Shown: piece after piece, positions 24,570 to 35,445 of the stretch
How positions within the stretch are numbered: position 1 is the stretch's first letter
Layout: every line of letters begins with the position of its first letter
Assembly (NCBI GenBank): GCA_021740225.1
Contig: JAIPAF010000004.1
Coordinates: 1 to 36,085 of the forward strand
Source of the DNA: Bacteroidales bacterium
GTDB taxonomy: Bacteria > Bacteroidota > Bacteroidia > Bacteroidales > UBA12077
Length of the DNA stretch: 36,085 bases
Reading direction: 5' to 3'
Made by a program: the position numbers and the translations under genes
Notes under the pieces: model-generated
Told to the model about the DNA's origin: nothing
Database searches by the model: none
The model's input: the letters and a program-made list of their open reading frames with translations, nothing else

Positions 24570-27500
24570 TTATTCAGCTAAGGTTTGGGGGTTAAAGCCC
24601 ACTATCAATATGTCGTCTACCTGTTCCTGATCCTTCATCCAATCTTCAATGCTCTTTTCCAGGTAATATTTTTGCTGCACCACTGGCAGTTTATGAATGT
24701 TTAACAATAAGTGACGAAATCTCCTATATTTATACTTTTTCCCTTCAGGACCCCCAAATTGGTCGGCATATCCATCGGTAAACAAATAGATCATATCGTG
24801 ATCCGTGAGTGAAAATTTGCTTTTGGTAATCTCTGTGGCGTCCATTAATTCTTCATGCAATCCCACGGAGAAACGATCTCCTTTTACTTCTTCTATTTTA
24901 TTGTCGCGAAGCAGGTACATCGGACGAAATGCACCGGCGAATTCCAATTCTCTTTTCTTCTTATCTACTACACAAAGGGCAATATCCATCCCATCACGTA
25001 TAGACCGAGTCTTATCCTCTTCCTGCGATAAAGCCGTGAAAATTGCCTTATTCATTTCATAAAGGATATTTCCCACTTCAGTGATTCCCTGGTCATTGAC
25101 TATATGGTCGAACAATTCCACACCAATAATAGACATAAAAGCTCCCGGTACACCGTGGCCGGTACAGTCAACCACCGCCAGGAAAAGCTTGTCATCCTTT
25201 TCATGTATCCAGTAAAAATCGCCACTCACAATATCTTTGGGCTTAAAAAGTATAAAGGAATTTTTTAGTAAATTGTTCAGGTCAGTATTGGAAGCCAAGA
25301 GAGCCTCCTGGATTCTCTTGGCATATAAAAGGCTATCTGTAATACTTTTATTTTTATTTGTTAATTCTTCTTTTTGTTTGGCGATCTGTTGTGCGAATCT
25401 TTCCCGTTCTTTCCGTTGTTGTTTTTTCTTTTTCAATCTTTTGTTTCTCCAATGGAAGATCAATACCAGTAAAGAAATGCTTAAACCCCCATAGATAAGC
25501 AACGCGAGATCACTTTGCCAATAAGGAGTTTCAACTATAATATGAAGCGAGGTGCCTTTGTCATTCCAAATGTTATCATTATTCGAACCCTTTACTCTGA
25601 AAGTATATTCTCCCGGAGCTAAATTTGAAAAAGTGGCATATCTTCTGTTTCCGATATTTACCCATTCATTCTCCACACCTTCAAGCCTATAGGCATATTT
25701 ATTCTGCGAAGGTTGCATAAGGTCCAAGGAAACAAACTCTATGGTGATAAGATTATTCTTATAAGAAATAGTCAGGCTGTCGGTGGCTAACAGGTCATGG
25801 GTTCTTTTCTCTTGATTGGTAACCATTTCAACTGAAGTAATCTCTATATTGGGAATAGTGGTATCCCTCCGAATGGAATCGGGATAGAAAGAGTTTAAGC
25901 CAGAGATTCCCCCGAAAAACATTTCACCGTCACTGGCCTTATAAGCAGCAAGATGGTTAAATTCATAGGCCTGAAGCCCATCGTAAATATCAAAATTCAA
26001 AAAAATCTCTGAAACAGGATCAAATTTGGTAATTCCCATATTTGAGCTTAACCATAAATTACCGTTATCATCTTCAAGAATGGCGTATATCAAGTTATTG
26101 GGCAGACCGTCCTGCTCAGTATAGGTTTTAAACTCTTCGTTCCGGGGATTAAACCGATTAAGACCACCAACTGTTCCAATCCATATATAACCAGCGGAAT
26201 CCTCATGTAAACATAAAACTTCATTGCTTGCCAAGCAATTATGGCAAGCAAGCGACTTTTTTCTGAACTGTTTAAAACCTTTACCGGAACCCAGATATTT
26301 ATTAAAACCTTTATTTGTTGCCACCCAAAGGGTATCATTACTATCAATCATGACATCATATACCAGACTGGAAGTCAAAGAATTTGTGTCATTACTATTG
26401 CCGTAAAAACTTCTCATATCCCCTTCAGCATAAACGTGAAGACCTTTTCGTGTTCCGAACCAGAGTCTGCCTGATTGATCTTCATCAATAGAATATATCC
26501 TGTTGTCGGTGAAAATTTTCTGTAAATGCGAAGGTTCAATAAAATGAAAAGAGCGGGTCTTTAAATCGTAATACGAGACACCCTGGTCTGTCCCTATCCA
26601 TAGCCGGTTCCGACTATCCGGAAACAGCGTATGCACATCATTGCCGGGTATATAGGGCGATTGCCGGATAAATCTTTCCATTCTGAATGTTTCTCTATCA
26701 AGCCTATATAATCCTTTATTCCATGTACCAACCCAAATCCTGTTATATTTATCTTTATAAACAGAAGCGATAAGGTTATCGGCAAACAGTGGCTGATTAT
26801 CATCGTCTTTCTTATAAAGTCTGAAATCTTTCAGATTTTTCTGTAATTTTACTAAACCCTGTAAAGTACCAACCCATATTATATTAGAAGTAAAGCAGCT
26901 GATTTTGTTAATTTGTATGTCCGTTAATCTTGAAGAATTATGCAATAAATTGTCAGGATCTTCAAACTTACCTTCACCGGGTTTAAATAAATAGAGACCT
27001 GCTTCGGTTCCTACCCAAAACAGGCCTTCTTTGTCAATACATATATCATTGATGTTGTTAACATCATGGTATATATTCATGGTATCTACATAATACCGCT
27101 TAAAATCACCGGTATTCCTGTTAAATTTATTAAGTCCTGCATCCGTTCCAATCCAAAGATTCCCGCTGTTATCCTCATAGATCACCTGAATTTTGCTATT
27201 GGTCAACGATTGTTTATCAGAGGAATCATATTTATATCTGTTAAACTCCCCGAGCGCTTCATTAAAATAATTCAATCCATTATTTGTGCCTACCCAAAGC
27301 CTATCCTGATGATCTCTCAAGATGGCAAAATTGTTATCGGCTTCATAATAATTAAAATAATCCCCGGGATACTTGTAACTGGTAAAATTATTTGTTTCCG
27401 GTGCATAACACGTAAGATAACGACTGGTTTGAATCCATATAGAACCCTCATCATCCTGATATAAATTGAACACAGGATTTTCAGGAATGCTATTGCGCAT

Positions 27501-27908
27501 TGAATCAGCCAGAAAAACTTCGAATTCTCCATTGACCGGATCATACCTATTCAATCCATAATTTGTGGCTATCCACAAAAGGCCCTTCTCCGATTCGATA
27601 ATGTCATTAATGTAGTTATGGGATAAGGAATTGGTATCAGTAGGTTTGTTTTTAAACGTCTTAAATTTATAGCCATCGAATCGATTAAGACCATCCTGCG
27701 TTCCAATCCATAGAAACCCACGTTTATCCTTCATGAAACAGGTAACGCTCGATTGAGAAAGTCCCTGATTGACGTTAAAATTGGTGGAGTGGATTATCTG
27801 TGCATAATTAAAGTTAAGCCCTGCTAAAGTCAATAAAATTACCAAACAGAAATTTCTTAATGTCCTATGTAATGAATGATATTTTCTGAATTGTGCAAAA
27901 ACCAACAT
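24570..27908 (-). CDS. Two-propeller Y_Y_Y sensor with cytosolic SpoIIE/PP2C phosphatase domain
   Basis: The protein has 1112 residues. A signal sequence (about 18-36) is followed by some 14 Reg_prop blades (about 40-690), each marked by a W-x-G-T-like motif such as WIGTQDGLNRF, WVGTEAGL or WIGTVGGLNRF, enough for two seven-bladed propellers. Then come a Y_Y_Y domain (about 720-785, with NKYAYRLEGVENEWV and SNLAPGEYTFRVKGSN), one transmembrane helix (about 790-810), a basic coiled coil, and a PP2C-like SpoIIE domain (about 880-1105). The latter keeps its metal-site aspartates: GDFYW (897), VVDCTGHG (914), DGMD (972), TDGYAD (1045), VDDILIV (1098-1099). In Bacteroidota this sensor head usually carries a histidine kinase (HTCS regulators of polysaccharide use); here it would control a Ser/Thr phosphatase. 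The ligand and substrate are unknown. Confidence 0.9.
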   Translation of the reverse strand: MLVFAQFRKYHSLHRTLRNFCLVILLTLAGLNFNYAQIIHSTNFNVNQGLSQSSVTCFMKDKRGFLWIGTQDGLNRFDGYKFKTFKNKPTDTNSLSHNYINDIIESEKGLLWIATNYGLNRYDPVNGEFEVFLADSMRNSIPENPVFNLYQDDEGSIWIQTSRYLTCYAPETNNFTSYKYPGDYFNYYEADNNFAILRDHQDRLWVGTNNGLNYFNEALGEFNRYKYDSSDKQSLTNSKIQVIYEDNSGNLWIGTDAGLNKFNRNTGDFKRYYVDTMNIYHDVNNINDICIDKEGLFWVGTEAGLYLFKPGEGKFEDPDNLLHNSSRLTDIQINKISCFTSNIIWVGTLQGLVKLQKNLKDFRLYKKDDDNQPLFADNLIASVYKDKYNRIWVGTWNKGLYRLDRETFRMERFIRQSPYIPGNDVHTLFPDSRNRLWIGTDQGVSYYDLKTRSFHFIEPSHLQKIFTDNRIYSIDEDQSGRLWFGTRKGLHVYAEGDMRSFYGNSNDTNSLTSSLVYDVMIDSNDTLWVATNKGFNKYLGSGKGFKQFRKKSLACHNCLASNEVLCLHEDSAGYIWIGTVGGLNRFNPRNEEFKTYTEQDGLPNNLIYAILEDDNGNLWLSSNMGITKFDPVSEIFLNFDIYDGLQAYEFNHLAAYKASDGEMFFGGISGLNSFYPDSIRRDTTIPNIEITSVEMVTNQEKRTHDLLATDSLTISYKNNLITIEFVSLDLMQPSQNKYAYRLEGVENEWVNIGNRRYATFSNLAPGEYTFRVKGSNNDNIWNDKGTSLHIIVETPYWQSDLALLIYGGLSISLLVLIFHWRNKRLKKKKQQRKERERFAQQIAKQKEELTNKNKSITDSLLYAKRIQEALLASNTDLNNLLKNSFILFKPKDIVSGDFYWIHEKDDKLFLAVVDCTGHGVPGAFMSIIGVELFDHIVNDQGITEVGNILYEMNKAIFTALSQEEDKTRSIRDGMDIALCVVDKKKRELEFAGAFRPMYLLRDNKIEEVKGDRFSVGLHEELMDATEITKSKFSLTDHDMIYLFTDGYADQFGGPEGKKYKYRRFRHLLLNIHKLPVVQQKYYLEKSIEDWMKDQEQVDDILIVGFNPQTLAE

Positions 27909-28011
27909 TATTTGGTTACAATATTGTTATATCCTCCTGGAATTCCCCGTATTAATTTCGTAATCTATGGGATACAATTTGATTAAAAGCGGATATAAAA
28001 AATCCTCGTTT

Positions 28012-28043
28012 CAAATCTATAAATCATTGACCAATCTCCCAAT
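28012..28043 (-). promoter_or_regulatory. Candidate promoter of the sensor-phosphatase gene
   Basis: The minus strand reads TAGATTTG (28012-28019), a full TAnnTTTG match, with ATTG (28040-28043) 20 nt upstream as a 3/4 match to the -33 TTTG. It implies a 5' leader of about 100 nt before the ATG at 27908. Confidence 0.4.
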
Positions 28044-28229
28044 TTAGTGACTCTAAAATTAATCTTGGCATTCCCCAAATTTCAAAACGATAAAGATACA
28101 CAAATCATGATCATCCCATTCATATAAATGCCTTTTTAAATGATAATTTATATCACCTACTCCTTTATACTATTTCAGCAAAATAGCATTTCTTGCACCG
28201 GAAAAAGAACGAGGCGGTTATAATTCAAT

Positions 28230-28265
28230 AAAAATCCGCAGAAATCTTATTTTCTGCGGATTTTT
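28230..28265 (-). terminator. Rho-independent terminator of eno
   Basis: Perfect 15-bp arms AAAAATCCGCAGAAA (28230-28244) and TTTCTGCGGATTTTT (28251-28265) enclose a 6-nt loop. A U tract follows on the minus strand, 28 nt after the eno stop. Confidence 0.92.
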
Positions 28266-28293
28266 AAAAAGCATGATTTACTAAACCAGCAAT

Positions 28294-29592
<1,299 letters not shown>

Positions 29593-29625
29593 TTAATTTA
29601 TTGTGAATATTATGAATTATCGTCT

Positions 29626-29633
29626 CAAATTTA
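29626..29633 (-). promoter_or_regulatory. Candidate -7 promoter element of eno
   Basis: The minus strand reads TAAATTTG, a full TAnnTTTG match, 45 nt before the eno ATG and just downstream of the ribosomal operon's terminator. TATG 20 nt upstream (29654-29657) is a weak -33 match. Confidence 0.4.
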
Positions 29634-29679
29634 TTCAATATAATTTATAATGCCATATAAACTCAATAATCAAAAAATA

Positions 29680-29706
29680 AAAAAGGGATGATTCAAATCA
29701 TCCCCT
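29680..29706 (-). terminator. Rho-independent terminator of the ribosomal protein operon
   Basis: On the minus strand GGGATGATTTGAATCATCCC folds on itself with 8-9 paired bases (29685-29704) and is followed by TTTTTTATTTTTTG. It lies 29 nt after the rplQ stop and ahead of the eno promoter candidate. Confidence 0.88.
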
Positions 29707-29732
29707 TTACAATCCATCTAAAAAATGAACAA

Positions 29733-30428
29733 TTACTCATCTTTTTTCTCTTCTTCGGAACCGCTGTCTTGCTGATCCGCTCCTCCTTTATTCTGTCTCT
29801 CTTCCCCGGAATCTTTTTGCTGTGCTTCGACTGATTCATCTTTTTGCTGTTGTTCTTCTGCCCCTTCTTGTCCTGTTATATCTTGTTTTTCCTCACTTAC
29901 AGACTGCTCTTCATCCGTGTCCCGTGACTGCACCTGAGGGCCTTCTTCGCTTTGGGAAGCCGGAGATTCCTGAGCTTCTTGCTGTGACGGTGACTTTTTC
30001 TTTCCACCTCTTCTTCGTCTTCGTCTACGTGAAGGGGTTTTCTTTTCTTCAGCAGAAGATGTATAGGTTTCATTATAATCTACCAGCTCCAAGAAACACA
30101 TCTCAGCATTATCCCCGTTACGGTTCCCGGTTTTCAATATCCGGGTATATCCTCCCGGGCGATCTCCAACCTTTTCTACCACATCCCTAAAAAGCTCGGA
30201 GACAGCAATCTTATTCTGTAAATAACTAAAGACCATTCTTCTTGAATGGGTATTGTCCTGCTTTGCTTTTGTTATAAGAGGTTCAACATAGGTTTTCAGG
30301 GCCTTGGCCTTTGCCGTAGTGGTTGATATTCTCTTATACAATATTAAAGAAGACGCCATATTGGCAAGCATAGCCTTCCTATGTGAACTCGTCCGGCCTA
30401 AATGATTGATCTTTTTTCGGTGTCTCAT
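29733..30428 (-). CDS. rplQ: 50S ribosomal protein L17 with long charged C-terminal tail
   Basis: The N-terminal 122 residues are a complete L17 ([60 protein letters not shown]), a protein near the peptide exit tunnel. After it comes a block of seven consecutive Arg within a basic stretch (about 129-145), then about 85 residues dominated by Glu, Gln, Asp, Ser and Lys with no predicted fold. Bacterial L17 is usually near 120-130 residues; extended forms are known in Bacteroidota, but this tail of about 105 is long. The tail could be disordered, and its composition argues against a second enzymatic domain. It is last in the operon, 4 nt after rpoA, with a terminator following. Confidence 0.95.
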   Translation of the reverse strand: MRHRKKINHLGRTSSHRKAMLANMASSLILYKRISTTTAKAKALKTYVEPLITKAKQDNTHSRRMVFSYLQNKIAVSELFRDVVEKVGDRPGGYTRILKTGNRNGDNAEMCFLELVDYNETYTSSAEEKKTPSRRRRRRRGGKKKSPSQQEAQESPASQSEEGPQVQSRDTDEEQSVSEEKQDITGQEGAEEQQQKDESVEAQQKDSGEERQNKGGADQQDSGSEEEKKDE

Positions 30429-30432
30429 CCTT

Positions 30433-31425
30433 TTACTCTTTGTCTAATTTATACTTAGAAACATCCATTCCAAAATTGAGATTCATTTTATCCAACAATT
30501 CCTCCAGTTCGGCCAGTGATTTTTTGCCAAAATTTCTGAACTTCAACAAATCATTCTTATTGTACTGCACAAGATCGCCCAAAGTCTCAACTTCAGCTGC
30601 TTTAAGACAGTTCAAGGCTCGTACCGAAAGATCAAGGTCAGTTAATTTGGTTTTGAGCAATTGTCGCATATGAAGTGCCTCTTCATCGAACTCCTCTGTT
30701 TCATATTCTCCTTCCGTATCCAGTGTGATCTTTTCATCAGAAAACAACATCAGATGATAGATCAGAATTTTAGCCGCTTCTTTCAGCGCATCTTTCGGAT
30801 AAATCGATCCATCTGTAGTTATATCAAAAACAAGCTTTTCGTAGTCTGTTTTCTGCTCCACACGATAATTTTCTATAGAATATTTAACATTCTTAATCGG
30901 GGTAAAGATGGAATCAATGGGTATTATGCCTACTGCATCATCTTCGGATTTATTTTCCTCTGCCTGTACGTAACCCCTTCCCTTGTTAATATGAATCTCC
31001 ATTTGAAGTTTCACATCGGGTTCCATCGTACATATCAAAAGGTCTGGATTAAGAACCTTAAAATTAGTGAGAAAGTTATTCAACTCCCCCGCACGAAACT
31101 CATTCTTACCTTTTACGGTAACATTGATTTTTTCGTTGGTCACATCTTCGACAGTTTGTTTAAATCTAACCTGTTTAAGATTCAGAATAATCTCACTAAC
31201 ATCCTCAATGACACCTGTTATGGTTGAGAACTCGTGTTCAACACCTTCTATCTTTATTTTTGTGATAGCGTATCCTTCCAATGATGATAACAAAACCCTT
31301 CTTAAAGCATTGCCCACAGTAATTCCGTATCCGGGTTCCAATGGACGAAACTCAAAAGAACCCTGAGTTTCATCCGATTCGATCATAATGACCTTTTCGG
31401 GCTTCTGAAATTCTAATAAAGCCAT
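30433..31425 (-). CDS. rpoA: RNA polymerase alpha subunit
   Basis: Alpha dimerises to nucleate assembly of RNA polymerase. At 330 residues it has the usual length. The N-terminal domain (about 1-235) includes [21 protein letters not shown], the conserved core-binding helix, and [18 protein letters not shown]. The C-terminal domain (about 255-325), with [20 protein letters not shown] and [19 protein letters not shown], is the helix-hairpin-helix unit that contacts UP elements and activators. It lies between rpsD and rplQ, 18 nt after rpsD. Confidence 0.98.
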   Translation of the reverse strand: MALLEFQKPEKVIMIESDETQGSFEFRPLEPGYGITVGNALRRVLLSSLEGYAITKIKIEGVEHEFSTITGVIEDVSEIILNLKQVRFKQTVEDVTNEKINVTVKGKNEFRAGELNNFLTNFKVLNPDLLICTMEPDVKLQMEIHINKGRGYVQAEENKSEDDAVGIIPIDSIFTPIKNVKYSIENYRVEQKTDYEKLVFDITTDGSIYPKDALKEAAKILIYHLMLFSDEKITLDTEGEYETEEFDEEALHMRQLLKTKLTDLDLSVRALNCLKAAEVETLGDLVQYNKNDLLKFRNFGKKSLAELEELLDKMNLNFGMDVSKYKLDKE

Positions 31426-31443
31426 AAATAAATGATATTAATA

Positions 31444-32052
31444 TTATTTTGAATACAATTCTACAATTAGCTGTTCTTTAATTTTCTCCGGTATCTCTTC
31501 TCTCTGCGGATTGTTAACAAATTTTCCCGCCATTTGCTGTCCATCCCATTCCAACCAGGAATATTTTGATACATTTGAAGATTCAAGTGAATCATTAATG
31601 ACTTCAAGGGATTTGGATCTTTCCCTTACACCAACAATATCTCCGGGGTGAACGTTATAGGATGGAATATTGGTTACTCTGCCATTGACTGTAATATGCC
31701 TATGCGATACAAGTTGTCTGGCGGCCCTGCGCGTTGGAGCTAAACCCAGGCGAAAGACCACATTATCCAATCTGGATTCGAGTAAAACCAGAAGGTTTTC
31801 ACCTGTAATACCCTTCTTCTGCGAAGCTTTTAAAAACGTATTATAGAATTGCTTCTCCAGCAAGCCGTACGTATATTTGGCTTTTTGCTTTTCCAGCAAT
31901 TGCATCCCATATTCCGAGAGTTTCCTTCTTTTCTTGGTCATTCCGTGTTGGCCCGGTGGATAATTCTTTTTCTCAAAATATTTATCCGGCCCAAAAATAG
32001 GTGCCCCAACTTTTCTTGCAATCTTTGATTTTGGTCCTCTATATCTAGCCAT
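31444..32052 (-). CDS. rpsD: 30S ribosomal protein S4
   Basis: S4 binds 16S rRNA early in assembly and helps hold the decoding site. The 202-residue length is normal. [16 protein letters not shown] and [20 protein letters not shown] are the typical N-terminus, without the Cys-based zinc site of some homologues. The S4 domain (about 92-155) has [20 protein letters not shown] and [12 protein letters not shown]. In other bacteria S4 can repress the alpha operon by binding its mRNA; no such site is evident here. It lies between rpsK and rpoA. Confidence 0.98.
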   Translation of the reverse strand: MARYRGPKSKIARKVGAPIFGPDKYFEKKNYPPGQHGMTKKRRKLSEYGMQLLEKQKAKYTYGLLEKQFYNTFLKASQKKGITGENLLVLLESRLDNVVFRLGLAPTRRAARQLVSHRHITVNGRVTNIPSYNVHPGDIVGVRERSKSLEVINDSLESSNVSKYSWLEWDGQQMAGKFVNNPQREEIPEKIKEQLIVELYSK

Positions 32053-32088
32053 ATTCTAATAATCAGTTTTTCTTGTAATGTATAATAA

Positions 32089-32478
32089 TTAAACTCTTCT
32101 CCTTTTTGGCGGACGACATCCATTATGTGGGATCGGAGTAATATCAACGATCTCCATTACCTGAATTCCGGTGTTGTTTATTGTTCTGATGGCCGATTCT
32201 CTGCCTGCGCCAGGGCCCCTTACATATACTTTTGCTTTTCTCATACCCAGATCATAAGCTATTTTGGCGCAATCCGCAGCGGCTACCTGGGCAGCGTAAG
32301 GAGTGTTCTTCTTGGAGCCTTTGAATCCCATCTTACCGGATGAAGCCCAGGAAATAACCTCTCCATTAGCGTTGGTCAGACTAATAATAATGTTATTAAA
32401 CGAAGCGTGGATATGAGCCTCACCACTCGGCTCAATAGAAACCTTTTTCCTTCTTGTTGTTCTACTTCTTTTCGCCAT
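32089..32478 (-). CDS. rpsK: 30S ribosomal protein S11
   Basis: S11 sits on the platform of the small subunit near the mRNA exit. The 129-residue length is standard. Conserved parts are [52 protein letters not shown] and the terminal [13 protein letters not shown]. The gene lies 10 nt after rpsM and 36 nt before rpsD. Confidence 0.98.
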   Translation of the reverse strand: MAKRSRTTRRKKVSIEPSGEAHIHASFNNIIISLTNANGEVISWASSGKMGFKGSKKNTPYAAQVAAADCAKIAYDLGMRKAKVYVRGPGAGRESAIRTINNTGIQVMEIVDITPIPHNGCRPPKRRRV

Positions 32479-32488
32479 ATTTGATTAA

Positions 32489-32866
32489 TTATTTAATAGC
32501 TTTTTTCTTATTAGCAACGGTTTTCTTCTTTCCCTTTCTGGTTCTGGCATTATTACGTGTAGACTGACCCCTCACAGGCATACCTGAACGATGGCGTATG
32601 CCTCTGTAACAACCAATATCCATTAACCTTTTAATATTCATCTGCACTTCAGAACGCAAAGAACCCTCTACCTTATATTTTTCATTCAAAATGTTCCGCA
32701 GGGTGGATATCTGGTCGTCACTCCAGTCATTAACCCTAATGTTTTTATCAATTCCTGCTTCCTCCATGATTTTGGAAGCAGTACTTTTCCCTATACCATA
32801 GATATAGGTAAGGGCTATAACGCCTCTTTTGTTTTTGGGTAAATCAACTCCTACTATTCTTGCCAT
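32489..32866 (-). CDS. rpsM: 30S ribosomal protein S13
   Basis: S13 is in the head of the small subunit and contacts P-site tRNA and the 50S bridge. The 125-residue length is normal. [39 protein letters not shown] and the [19 protein letters not shown] segment with a basic tail are typical. It is 36 nt downstream of rpmJ. Confidence 0.98.
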   Translation of the reverse strand: MARIVGVDLPKNKRGVIALTYIYGIGKSTASKIMEEAGIDKNIRVNDWSDDQISTLRNILNEKYKVEGSLRSEVQMNIKRLMDIGCYRGIRHRSGMPVRGQSTRNNARTRKGKKKTVANKKKAIK

Positions 32867-32902
32867 ATCTTTTTCAATTTGTGTGCAAAATTAACAACAA
32901 TG

Positions 32903-33019
32903 CTATCCTTGCCGTTGTTTTAACTTAGGATTCTTTTTATTGATAATGTACAAATGTCCTTTTCTTCTGACGATTTTACAATTGCTGCTTCTTTTCTTTA
33001 AAGATGCCTTTACTTTCAT
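32903..33019 (-). CDS. rpmJ: 50S ribosomal protein L36, Cys-poor (zinc-less) form
   Basis: The protein is 38 residues from the ATG at 33019; a longer reading from 33091 would overlap infA and is rejected. [20 protein letters not shown] and the terminal NPKLKQRQG are L36. Of the four zinc ligands in the classical C-x2-C...C...H form, only Cys14 remains; the others are Ser11, Asn and Leu. Zinc-less L36 is usual in Bacteroidota. It lies 31 nt after infA. Confidence 0.95.
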   Translation of the reverse strand: MKVKASLKKRSSNCKIVRRKGHLYIINKKNPKLKQRQG

Positions 33020-33050
33020 TTTTCCCGATATTTTATTATTCCCAGAAATT

Positions 33051-33269
33051 TTATTTATATCTATATGTAATACGTCCCCTGGAAAGATCATAGGGTGACA
33101 TTTCCACTTTTACCTTATCTCCGGGTAGAATTTTTATATAATGCATACGCATTTTGCCAGAAATATGGGCAGTTATAATATGCCCATTTTCGAGCTCTAC
33201 CCGAAACATAGCATTTGAGAGTGCTTCAACAATAGTACCGTCTTGTTCAATCGAAGGTTGCTTAGCCAT
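33051..33269 (-). CDS. infA: Translation initiation factor IF-1
   Basis: IF-1 occupies the A site of the 30S subunit during initiation. The 72-residue OB-fold protein is of standard length. [40 protein letters not shown] and [20 protein letters not shown] are characteristic. It lies between map (12 nt upstream) and rpmJ, the usual order. Confidence 0.98.
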   Translation of the reverse strand: MAKQPSIEQDGTIVEALSNAMFRVELENGHIITAHISGKMRMHYIKILPGDKVKVEMSPYDLSRGRITYRYK

Positions 33270-33281
33270 ACCTTTAAAAAC

Positions 33282-34061
33282 TTAATTTTCTGTTGATAAT
33301 TGATTCTCTATATATTCAAATGTTGACAAAATATCTGCTTCTCCGTTTCTAATTGCAAGGGCCAGTTCATAATGAGCAGAAGGTTTGTTGTCCATTGTTC
33401 TGATGGTCCAGCCATCGGGATCCTGCTTGATATTTCTTGTGCCCAGATTGATCATGGGTTCTACACAAATAACCAATCCCGGTTTCAGCTTTGGGCCCCT
33501 TCCCCTTTTCCCGTAATTGGGTACTTCTGGAGATTCGTGCATGCTGGAGCCCAAACCATGGCCTACCATTTCTCTTACTACTGAAAACCCCGCACCTTCC
33601 GCATGACTCTGCACCGCAAAGCTGATGTCGCCCACACGATTTCCTGCCACAGCTTTTTCAATACCTTTAAAAAGGGCCTCTTTAGTGGCTCTAAGCAATT
33701 TCTCCACTTCTTTATCAATCGCTCCTACTGAGAAGGTGTAGGCAGTATCCCCATAAAATCCGTTTTTGTAAGTTCCACAATCTATGGAGATAATGTCTCC
33801 CTCCTTCAATTCATAGTCCGAAGGAATCCCATGAACCACTGCGTCGTTAACAGAAGTGCATAGTGAATTGGGAAAACCTCCATATCCAAGAAAACCCGGC
33901 TCCGCCCCATGATCCCTAATGTATTCTTCTGCCCTTTTATCCAAAGCTGCAGTAGTTACACCGGGTTGAATCATTTTTCCGACTTCCGCCAGTGTGCTAG
34001 AAACCAATAGGTTATTCTCTCTAATCATTTCAATTTCTTCTGCACTCTTCAATTTCTGCAT
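33282..34061 (-). CDS. map: Methionine aminopeptidase, type I
   Basis: This enzyme removes the initiator methionine from nascent proteins with small second residues. At 259 residues it is a type I enzyme without an N-terminal extension. All five metal ligands are present: Asp94 (SIDCGT), Asp105 (GDTAYTF), His168 (GHGLG), Glu201 (VEPM) and Glu232 (YELALAI), together with His77 (VVHGIP) at the active site. It lies 30 nt after secY in the same operon. Confidence 0.97.
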   Translation of the reverse strand: MQKLKSAEEIEMIRENNLLVSSTLAEVGKMIQPGVTTAALDKRAEEYIRDHGAEPGFLGYGGFPNSLCTSVNDAVVHGIPSDYELKEGDIISIDCGTYKNGFYGDTAYTFSVGAIDKEVEKLLRATKEALFKGIEKAVAGNRVGDISFAVQSHAEGAGFSVVREMVGHGLGSSMHESPEVPNYGKRGRGPKLKPGLVICVEPMINLGTRNIKQDPDGWTIRTMDNKPSAHYELALAIRNGEADILSTFEYIENQLSTEN

Positions 34062-34091
34062 TCAAAGAACCTTTAACCATTTTTCCAGGAT

Positions 34092-35438
34092 CTATATTAC
34101 GGATGCACCCCCTGAACCTGAGCGACCTTTTATCCTGCCGGTTTTCATTAGCCCATCATAATGTCGCATGAGCAAGTGACTTTCAATCTGCTGGAGTGTA
34201 TCCAAAACTACACCTACCAATATTAACAACGAAGTTCCCCCGTAAAATTGTGCCCACTGTTGGTTTACCCCCGCTATCATTGCAAAAGAAGGCAAAATGG
34301 CGATCAGTGCAAGGAAAATAGAACCGGGTAAAGTAATCCGTGACATAATCCGGTCCAGAAATTCCACTGTTTTCCTGCCCGGTTTCACTCCGGGAATAAA
34401 ACCTCCGTTTTTCTTCATATCCTCTGCCATCTGCGATGGATTGATCGTAATAGCGGTATAAAAATATGTAAAAAGGATCACCATCACAGCAAATGTAAAG
34501 TTATACCAGAAACCCGTAAGGTTGGAAAAGGCTGCGGCAAATCCGGTAAGGGCTTCTGAATCAGCAAATCCGGCAATTGTAATGGGAACAAACATTAAAG
34601 CCTGGGCAAAGATGATGGGCATAACCCCGGCTGAGTTAACTTTTAAGGGGATATATTGGCGAACACCGCCATATTGCTTATTTCCCACAATCCTTTTGGC
34701 ATATTGTACAGGTATTTTGCGGGTACCCTGTACCAACAAGATCACTGCCACAAACACAAAGAACAGTATAATCATTTCAAGCAGAAAAGCTACCAGCCCA
34801 CCTCCTGCTTCTTCCAGTCTTGAAATGAATTCTGCAAATAAGGCATAGGGCAGGCGGGCTATAATACCAATCATGATGATCAGGGAAATCCCGTTTCCGA
34901 TACCTCTGTCGGTAATGCGTTCACCCAACCACATGATAAACATGGAACCGGCAGTTAAAATAATCACTGAAGAAACCCAAAAGAACGATCCTTCCAGAAC
35001 AAAGGCCGTTTCAGGCAATTGAACCTGTAAGTTTTTGAGATAACTGGGAGCCTGAATGACCAATATACCTACGGTAAGATATCGCGTAATCTGGTTAATT
35101 TTTCTTCTTCCGCTTTCTCCTTCTCTTTGAAGTCGCTGGAAGTAGGGTACTGCTATGCCCAAAAGCTGTACAACAATTGAGGCAGAAATATAAGGCATAA
35201 TCCCCAGGGAAAATATCGATGCGCGGGCAAAAGCCCCACCTGAAAACATATTCAGCAATCCCAATACACCTCCGGAAGTCTGTTGCTGAAGGGCATCCAA
35301 CTGACCGGGATCTACTCCTGGGAGGACTACAAAACTACCCAACCGGTATATTAGCAATATACCTAAGGTAAACAAAATACGTTGCCTCAGGTCTTCAATT
35401 TTCCAGATGTTCTTTATAGTCTCAATTAATTGCCTCAT
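34092..35438 (-). CDS. secY: Preprotein translocase subunit SecY
   Basis: SecY is the channel of the Sec translocon in the inner membrane. The 448-residue protein has the usual ten transmembrane segments. Recognised parts are LGILLIYRLGSFVVLPGVD (TM1 and start of the plug region), FSLGIMPYISASIVVQLLG (TM2), GIGNGISLIIMIGIIARLP and the conserved cytosolic loop region NPSQMAEDMKKNGGFIPGVK. The C-terminus is RIKGRSGSGGASVI. It is encoded 8 nt after rplO. Confidence 0.98.
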   Translation of the reverse strand: MRQLIETIKNIWKIEDLRQRILFTLGILLIYRLGSFVVLPGVDPGQLDALQQQTSGGVLGLLNMFSGGAFARASIFSLGIMPYISASIVVQLLGIAVPYFQRLQREGESGRRKINQITRYLTVGILVIQAPSYLKNLQVQLPETAFVLEGSFFWVSSVIILTAGSMFIMWLGERITDRGIGNGISLIIMIGIIARLPYALFAEFISRLEEAGGGLVAFLLEMIILFFVFVAVILLVQGTRKIPVQYAKRIVGNKQYGGVRQYIPLKVNSAGVMPIIFAQALMFVPITIAGFADSEALTGFAAAFSNLTGFWYNFTFAVMVILFTYFYTAITINPSQMAEDMKKNGGFIPGVKPGRKTVEFLDRIMSRITLPGSIFLALIAILPSFAMIAGVNQQWAQFYGGTSLLILVGVVLDTLQQIESHLLMRHYDGLMKTGRIKGRSGSGGASVI

Positions 35439-35445
35439 TATGAAA

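Larger units (their letters stand above)
27909..28293. other. 385-nt intergenic region between eno and the sensor-phosphatase gene
   Basis: This A+T-rich gap holds no open frame with coding character. It contains a promoter candidate for the leftward sensor gene (28012-28043) and the eno terminator (28230-28265). Between them (about 28050-28225) I see nothing assignable. Confidence 0.6.

Noticed and set aside
33020-33091. 24-residue extension of L36
   Set aside because: It overlaps the infA 3' end; the internal ATG at 33019 gives a full-length standard L36.
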